Shown here in pieces: positions 59,203-64,000 of a stretch of DNA of 64,000 bases. The stretch lies in contig CAAFGG010000028.1 in NCBI GenBank assembly GCA_900762325.1, positions 14,663-78,662 on the forward strand, written 5' to 3'. Below the pieces are notes generated by a model, which had not been told where the DNA came from, made no database searches, and saw nothing but the letters and a program-made list of their open reading frames with translations. The translations under genes and the position numbers were made by a program. Within the stretch, counting starts at the first letter, position 1. Each line of letters begins with the position of its first letter. This DNA is from an uncultured Collinsella sp. Its GTDB lineage: Bacteria; Actinomycetota; Coriobacteriia; Coriobacteriales; Coriobacteriaceae.

Positions 59203-61062
59203 TCACTGGGCGAATTGGCTGCGGTAGGGTTCGGCGTAGAAGCCACCTGCCGCTAGCAGCTCGTCGTGCGTGCCGCGCTCGATAATCTCGCCGTCGCGCA
59301 TCACCAGAATGCAGTCGGCGTTGCGGATGGTGCTCAGGCGGTGCGCCACGACAAAGCTTGTGCGACCTGCCATGAGCTCGTCGAATGCCGCCTGCACCTG
59401 CAGCTCGGTACGCGTATCGATGCTCGACGTTGCCTCGTCCAGCAGCAAAATCGCCGGGTCGGTGAGCATGACGCGCGCGATGCACAGCAGCTGTTTTTGA
59501 CCCTGGCTAAACGTGCCGCCGTCCTCGCCAATCACCGTGTCGTAGCCTTTCGGCAGCTGCACGATAAACTTGTGCGCATGCGCGCGTTTGGCCGCCTCGA
59601 TAACCTGTTCGCGTGTGGCATCGGGACAACCGTAAGCGATGTTTTCCGCCACCGTGCCCTCAAACAGCCAAGTGTCCTGCAGTACCATGCCAAAGGCACG
59701 GCGCAGGCTTGCGCGCGTGTAGTCACGCGAGGAACGGCCATCGACCGCGATGCGACCGGCATCGATATCGTAAAAACGCAGCAGCAAATTGATGAGCGTT
59801 GTCTTGCCACAGCCCGTGGGGCCGACGAGGGCAAAGCGCGTGCCGGGCTTGGCATCGATGCAGATATCCTGCAGCAGTTTGCGGTCGGGCACGTAGCTAA
59901 AGTCCACATGCTCAAAGGCAACCTCGCCCTGCGGGGCGGCAAGCTCTACGGCGTCCGACGCGTCGGGCTCCTGCTCGCGCGCATCGAGCAGCGCAAACAT
60001 GCGGCGCGCCGAGGCGTACGCGGTCTGGATCTGCGTGATGACGTTGGTGACCTCGTTGAACGGCTTGGTGTACTGGTTGGCATAGGACAGGAAAATCTGC
60101 ACGCCGCCCACCGTAAGCGCCGCTGGCACGCCCGTGATCACGCCCACGCAGCCGATCACAGCGACCACGGCATAGATGATGTTATTGATAAAGCGCGTGC
60201 CGGGGTTGGAGAGCGAACCCATAAACTGCGCGCGTTCACCTGCTGCATAGAGCTCGGCGTTAAGGGCATCGAAGCGCTGCTGAGCGTGCGGGCCGTAGGC
60301 AAAGGCGTCCACCAGCTTTTGCTCACCCACATACTCCTCGATATGACCGCCGAGCTGCCCTTGAATACGCTGCTGAGCCGTAAAGCTTTTGTTGGAGAGC
60401 TTGGCGATGGCGCCAGCTGCAAAGATGGAAAGCGGCGTGACGAGCACCACCACGAGTGTCATGGCCAGGTTAATGGAGAGCATAAACGCAAGCGTGCCCA
60501 CGATGGTGATGACGCCGGTAAAGAGCTGGGTAAAGCCCTGCAGCAGACCGTCGCCCACCTGATCGACGTCGTTGACCACGCGGCTCATAAGGTCGCCGTG
60601 GGCATGGCTGTCGACAAAGCTGAGCGGCATGCGGCTGAGCTTGTCGCTCGCCTCCACGCGCATGTCGCGCACCGTTTCGTAGGACAGGCGATTGACGCAG
60701 TAGCCCTGCAGCCACTGAAAGGCCGCAGCACCCATCACGACAATCGCGAGTTTGGTAACGAGCGGCAGCAGCGCATCGAAGTCCACCTGCCCGGTGGCGA
60801 CGATCAGGTCGATGCCCTCACCAATGAGGATGGGCGTGTAGAGCTGCAGAATCACCGAGATGGCGGCGCTCACAAACGACGCCGTAAACGAAATACGGTG
60901 CGGGCGAACATAGCCCAGCAGGCGGCGCGTCACCGCGCCCACGGGATAGCGCTCGGGATCACCGGGTTGGCGCGGGCCGTCGCCCAGGTCGTTGAGCTTG
61001 TCGTTACCGGACACATTGGCCGTCATCGTGGCGACCGAACCGGAAGAAGTATACGGATTCAT
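59203..61062 (-). CDS. Heterodimeric ABC exporter subunit, catalytic
   Basis: A 619-residue half-transporter with six membrane helices (about 50-330) and an ATPase domain: Walker A GPTGCGKTT, signature FSQGQKQLL, Walker B ILLLDEATSSIDTRTE with the catalytic Glu. Its ATG directly follows the stop of the upstream exporter gene (TAGATG), so synthesis is coupled. Related in layout to the exporter pair at 23588-27314. Substrate unknown. Confidence 0.92.
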   Translation of the reverse strand: MNPYTSSGSVATMTANVSGNDKLNDLGDGPRQPGDPERYPVGAVTRRLLGYVRPHRISFTASFVSAAISVILQLYTPILIGEGIDLIVATGQVDFDALLPLVTKLAIVVMGAAAFQWLQGYCVNRLSYETVRDMRVEASDKLSRMPLSFVDSHAHGDLMSRVVNDVDQVGDGLLQGFTQLFTGVITIVGTLAFMLSINLAMTLVVVLVTPLSIFAAGAIAKLSNKSFTAQQRIQGQLGGHIEEYVGEQKLVDAFAYGPHAQQRFDALNAELYAAGERAQFMGSLSNPGTRFINNIIYAVVAVIGCVGVITGVPAALTVGGVQIFLSYANQYTKPFNEVTNVITQIQTAYASARRMFALLDAREQEPDASDAVELAAPQGEVAFEHVDFSYVPDRKLLQDICIDAKPGTRFALVGPTGCGKTTLINLLLRFYDIDAGRIAVDGRSSRDYTRASLRRAFGMVLQDTWLFEGTVAENIAYGCPDATREQVIEAAKRAHAHKFIVQLPKGYDTVIGEDGGTFSQGQKQLLCIARVMLTDPAILLLDEATSSIDTRTELQVQAAFDELMAGRTSFVVAHRLSTIRNADCILVMRDGEIIERGTHDELLAAGGFYAEPYRSQFAQ

Positions 61063-62919
61063 CTAGCAGCCCTCCTTTGCGCAGACGGATGCGGGGACGG
61101 TTGGGGCAGACGCGGGCGCCGCACTCCCCTGCTGGCCCTCGAGCTCCTCGCGGCGAAGCTGCGACTGGCAGATCTCTCGGTAGAGCTGGCAGCTTGCATA
61201 CAGCTCGTCATGCGTGCCCAGGCCCGCAACCGAGCCGTGGTCGAGTACGCAGATCATGTCGGCATCACGCACGGTCGAGACGCGCTGGCTCACGATGACG
61301 GTCGTGAGCGGCAGCCCGCCCTCGGCGGCACCGCGCACGCTACGCTCGCGGACGGCATGGCGAAGCGCCGCGTCGGTCTTAAAGTCGAGCGCCGAGGCAG
61401 AATCGTCCATGATCAGGACCTGTGGCGAGCCCACCAGGGCACGCGCGATGGTCAGGCGCTGGCGCTGGCCACCGCTAAAGTTCTTGCCGCCCGCCTCGAC
61501 CGGGGCATCGAGCCCCTGCGACTTGTTGCGCACGAACTCGCTCGCCTGCGCCATATCGAGCGCTGCCCAGAGCTCCTCGTCGGTCGCCGACTCGTCACGC
61601 CAGGTCAGGTTGCTGCGGATGGTGCCGCTCACCAGCGACGCTCGCTGCGGAACGGTCGCGACCACGTGGCGCAGCTGGTCGAGCGGCCAAGTGCGCACGT
61701 CGGTACCCATCACGCTCACGCTGCCGGTGCCCGCATCGTACAGGCGCGGGATGAGCGAGACGAGCGTGGACTTGCCGCTGCCCGTGCCGCCGATAATGCC
61801 GAGCGTTTTGCCCAGCGGCAGCTCCAGCGTCACATCGCTCACGGCATTTGCCGCGCCCACGCCAAACGAAAAGCTCGCATGGTCAAAGCTCAACGCAGGG
61901 ACCGGAACAGCGCCACCCGCCAGTTCGCCCGGCTCGGGCAGTGCGACCGGCTGGTTGCCCTCATCGGTAATGCTCGGCACGCAATTGAGCACCTCGTTGA
62001 TACGCGACGCGCTGGCGCTCGACTTGGTAAAGACCACGACCAGGTTGGCGACATACACGATGGAGGTGAGGGTCTGCGTCATGTAGTTGACGAACGCCAT
62101 GACCTGACCCTGCGTGAGCTCGCCCACGTTGACCTGGATGCCGCCGACCCACAGGATGGCGCACACGCCCAGGTTCATCACAAGAAACGTGACGGGGTTG
62201 AGAATCGACGAGAGCTTGCCCACCGCGATGGCAGTATTGGCCTGGTCATCGGCGGCTTGGGCAAAGCGCTCACGCTCGTGATCTTCACGCACAAACGCAC
62301 GGACCACGCGAGCGCCCGAAAGGCCTTCGCGGCAGATAAGCGCGATGCGGTCGAGCTTTGCCTGCAGCTGCTTGTAGTACGGAATACAGCGCGCCATGAC
62401 AACCCAGAACACCAGGCCAATGGCGGGCGTGCAAATCAAAAAGATGATGCCGAGCTTAAGGTCGATGGCAAGGGCCGCGACCATGGAGCCCGCCGCCAGG
62501 AAGGGCCAGCGGATGAGCATGCGCACGCCCAACGCCACGGCGAGCTGCACCTGGTTGACGTCGTTGGTAATGCGCGTGATGAGCGACGGCGTGCCAAAAC
62601 GGTCGAGTTCGGCATAGCTCAGCTTGTTGATGTGCTGGTAGAGCGCGCCGCGAATGTCGGTGCCCATGCCCTGCGAGGTGAGCGCCGCCATCTTTTGGCA
62701 GACGAGCGTAAACGAGATGCCGATCACAGCCATGGCGCCAAGTACCATACCGTAGTGGACGACGGCGTTCACGTCGTGTGCGCCGATACCCTTATCAATC
62801 ATCTGGGCAATCACCAGCGGCGTCAGCAGGTCAAAGATCACTTCGATCAGCTTGCACGCAGGACCAATCACCATATAGCGGCGAAACTTACCGCCAAAAC
62901 GCCTGAGCAGCTCAATCAT
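61063..62919 (-). CDS. Heterodimeric ABC exporter subunit, degenerate ATP site
   Basis: A 618-residue half-transporter. Walker A is GGTGSGKST, signature FSGGQRQRL, and Walker B VLIMDDSASALD with Asp in place of the catalytic Glu, marking the non-hydrolytic partner. Six membrane helices precede. The ATG at 62917-62919 is preferred, with GGGAG upstream; an in-frame start 19 codons earlier has no ribosome site. First gene of the exporter pair, divergent from the secreted coiled-coil gene. Confidence 0.92.
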   Translation of the reverse strand: MIELLRRFGGKFRRYMVIGPACKLIEVIFDLLTPLVIAQMIDKGIGAHDVNAVVHYGMVLGAMAVIGISFTLVCQKMAALTSQGMGTDIRGALYQHINKLSYAELDRFGTPSLITRITNDVNQVQLAVALGVRMLIRWPFLAAGSMVAALAIDLKLGIIFLICTPAIGLVFWVVMARCIPYYKQLQAKLDRIALICREGLSGARVVRAFVREDHERERFAQAADDQANTAIAVGKLSSILNPVTFLVMNLGVCAILWVGGIQVNVGELTQGQVMAFVNYMTQTLTSIVYVANLVVVFTKSSASASRINEVLNCVPSITDEGNQPVALPEPGELAGGAVPVPALSFDHASFSFGVGAANAVSDVTLELPLGKTLGIIGGTGSGKSTLVSLIPRLYDAGTGSVSVMGTDVRTWPLDQLRHVVATVPQRASLVSGTIRSNLTWRDESATDEELWAALDMAQASEFVRNKSQGLDAPVEAGGKNFSGGQRQRLTIARALVGSPQVLIMDDSASALDFKTDAALRHAVRERSVRGAAEGGLPLTTVIVSQRVSTVRDADMICVLDHGSVAGLGTHDELYASCQLYREICQSQLRREELEGQQGSAAPASAPTVPASVCAKEGC

Positions 62920-63066
62920 GTATAGGCGCTCCCTATCATCATCCACATTCAATTCGAACCATGATAGTACCGCCACCCCAAAAGAAGCGTAAACAACTCG
63001 TCATTTCTAACGGGATTCAGTTTTCAGAGGGGTATACGCGCACGCCCAGCCAGTGTCGGGTCGACC

Positions 63067-63097
63067 ACTTGGTATACTTACATTAGTGCTACCAAGT
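63067..63097 (+). promoter_or_regulatory. Inverted repeat ACTTGGTA / TACCAAGT
   Basis: ACTTGGTA (63067-63074) and TACCAAGT (63090-63097) frame 15 bp, with outer GGGTCG/CGACCC further pairing, 32 bp before the start of the coiled-coil gene. It may be an operator shared with the divergent exporter operon. Confidence 0.45.
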
Positions 63098-63128
63098 TAG
63101 TCGCCGACCCTTGAAATGAGGTGCCGAG

Positions 63129-64000
63129 ATGAACGACATTCTCGCAAGAAGAGCAAGACGAGCAACTGTGGGCATCGCCCTTTCCGCGGCACTTGTCGCG
63201 GGAATCGCCCCCGCAACGGCGATCGCGGCAGAAACCAGCGCCCCCACCGGTGCGGCCGTTTCGCAGACGAGCGCCGCCAACGGCAATTCGGGCGCCCTGC
63301 AGACGGAAGACGCGGCCGCCGCAAAAGAAAAAGCGTATGCAGCCATGCAGGAAGCGCTCAAAAACCTCGAGGCCGCAAAAGTTGCCGCAAGTCCGGAGAA
63401 AATTGCGGAAATCGATGATGACATTGCCGCTTTTCAAGAGATCTACGACATGGTGGTGGCGGAAGCCGCCAAACGGAGGGAGCCCCTTCCCGCTATGCAA
63501 GCGGACGTCGATGCAGCCCAAGCCAAATACGATGAGGCCCACAACCGGACAAGCGGCCTTCAGGCAGAATTAAATAAGGCAATCGACGACGGAGCTTCTA
63601 ACGAAACTATTAAGCAGTTGCGAAGTGAGATCATGTCGGCAGAAAGGCGAGAAAAATCTTGTGAAGATGATCTTCACCACTGCCAACGCCGGCTCGAAAG
63701 CCAGGAAAAACAGGTTCAGTATTTCGAAAGTGAGGCAGAGGAAGCCAAAGCCCACATCGATGAGGACGTAGCCAAGCGAGATGCGCTCCTCGGCGATTTG
63801 GAAAAGGCGCAAGCGGCCTATGACGATGCCTGCAAAGCATACGAAGAGGCAAAGGCCGAGGCAGACAAGGCCGCCTCGCCCGAGATAGCGAAACCGACCG
63901 AGACAGTGCCTCCCTCCGGCTCAGCGCAACCGACCGAGACGACACAGCCCACCGGCTCGTCCGCGACCAGTAAAGACACCTCGCCAAGCTCCACCAAGCA
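63129..64000 (+). CDS. Secreted coiled-coil protein, 3' end outside the window
   Basis: Open for 290 codons to the window edge. A Sec signal peptide (MNDILARRARRATVGIALSA, then hydrophobic to about AIAA-ET) is followed by a long Ala/Glu/Lys-rich helical region (about 55-255) with heptad character and few Pro or Gly, then a Pro/Thr/Ser-rich linker (PTETVPPSGSAQPTETTQPT). This layout is common in wall-anchored or peptidoglycan-associated proteins such as NlpC/P60 hydrolases with coiled-coil leaders; the functional domain lies beyond the window. The ATG at 63129 follows GAGG at good spacing. Confidence 0.8.
   Translation, partial: MNDILARRARRATVGIALSAALVAGIAPATAIAAETSAPTGAAVSQTSAANGNSGALQTEDAAAAKEKAYAAMQEALKNLEAAKVAASPEKIAEIDDDIAAFQEIYDMVVAEAAKRREPLPAMQADVDAAQAKYDEAHNRTSGLQAELNKAIDDGASNETIKQLRSEIMSAERREKSCEDDLHHCQRRLESQEKQVQYFESEAEEAKAHIDEDVAKRDALLGDLEKAQAAYDDACKAYEEAKAEADKAASPEIAKPTETVPPSGSAQPTETTQPTGSSATSKDTSPSSTK

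Noticed and set aside
59266..62925. A 1219-codon open frame opposite the exporter pair
   Set aside because: It is antisense to two clear ABC genes over its full length; high third-position GC keeps the reverse frame open. The translation is His/Arg/Ala-rich with no domain.
1..64000. tRNA, rRNA or other standard RNA genes
   Set aside because: Reading the gaps by eye showed no cloverleaf-like or rRNA-like stretch; a covariance search would be needed to be certain.

Overview
The window is chromosomal DNA of a high-GC Gram-positive gut actinobacterium. Codon use, the gene set (a LAxTG-anchored surface protein, several heterodimeric ABC exporters, a UlaABC-like PTS, a KdpDE/Kup potassium locus) and several families of intergenic palindromes together suggest a Coriobacteriia member close to Collinsella. 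That name is an inference from gene content and style; no marker such as 16S rRNA lies in the window. I saw no rRNA, tRNA or CRISPR array.

Layout. 1-7 kb (minus strand): a translation and nucleotide cluster, prfA - prmC - hicA/hicB - tsaC - glpK - upp. 7-11.6 kb: a four-gene polar amino-acid ABC transporter and M20 peptidase operon. 11.8-15.2 kb: an aldose-epimerase-like gene, an anchored acidic protein and an MFS exporter. 15.3-19.4 kb: an AT-richer genomic island carrying an adenine methyltransferase and a nuclease/DGQHR fusion protein, followed by fragments of an IS3 transposase and a YraN-like gene. The island lies between a 14-codon stub and the intact copy of a low-molecular-weight phosphatase gene, both carrying a 26-bp direct repeat. 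19.8-22.1 kb: a DUF4143 AAA ATPase between two copies of a palindrome plus the 3' end of a TIGR04076 gene. 22-27.3 kb: pyridoxal kinase, then a MarR-controlled exporter pair. 27.5-33.2 kb: a GGDEF protein, then a LysR gene divergent from an SDR - MFS - Gfo/Idh/MocA operon. 33.6-42.1 kb: tex, two transaldolase-like aldolases framing ulaABC-like PTS genes, a divergent DeoR regulator and a HAD phosphatase. 42.2-50.6 kb: RlmKL, a short KdpDE pair with a small membrane protein and Kup, and a nitroreductase. 50.9-58.5 kb: an LtaS-type sulfatase and a 1362-residue wall-anchored protein framed by arrays of alternating 15-16-bp palindromic motifs. 58.5-64 kb: a flavodoxin, a second exporter pair and the start of a secreted coiled-coil protein.

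The most unusual points are: (1) the two-gene methyltransferase and nuclease-DGQHR island inserted at a protein-coding attachment-like site; (2) the regular arrays of alternating inverted motifs on both sides of the surface-protein gene; (3) three 12-bp direct repeats at exact 33-bp spacing upstream of the DUF4143 ATPase; (4) a repeated 17-base-plus-hairpin element whose stem covaries between two distant copies; and (5) housekeeping enzymes with odd architecture: PrmC with an Ala/Glu-rich insertion of about 120 residues, and RlmKL whose N-terminal methyltransferase half lacks the NPPY catalytic motif.
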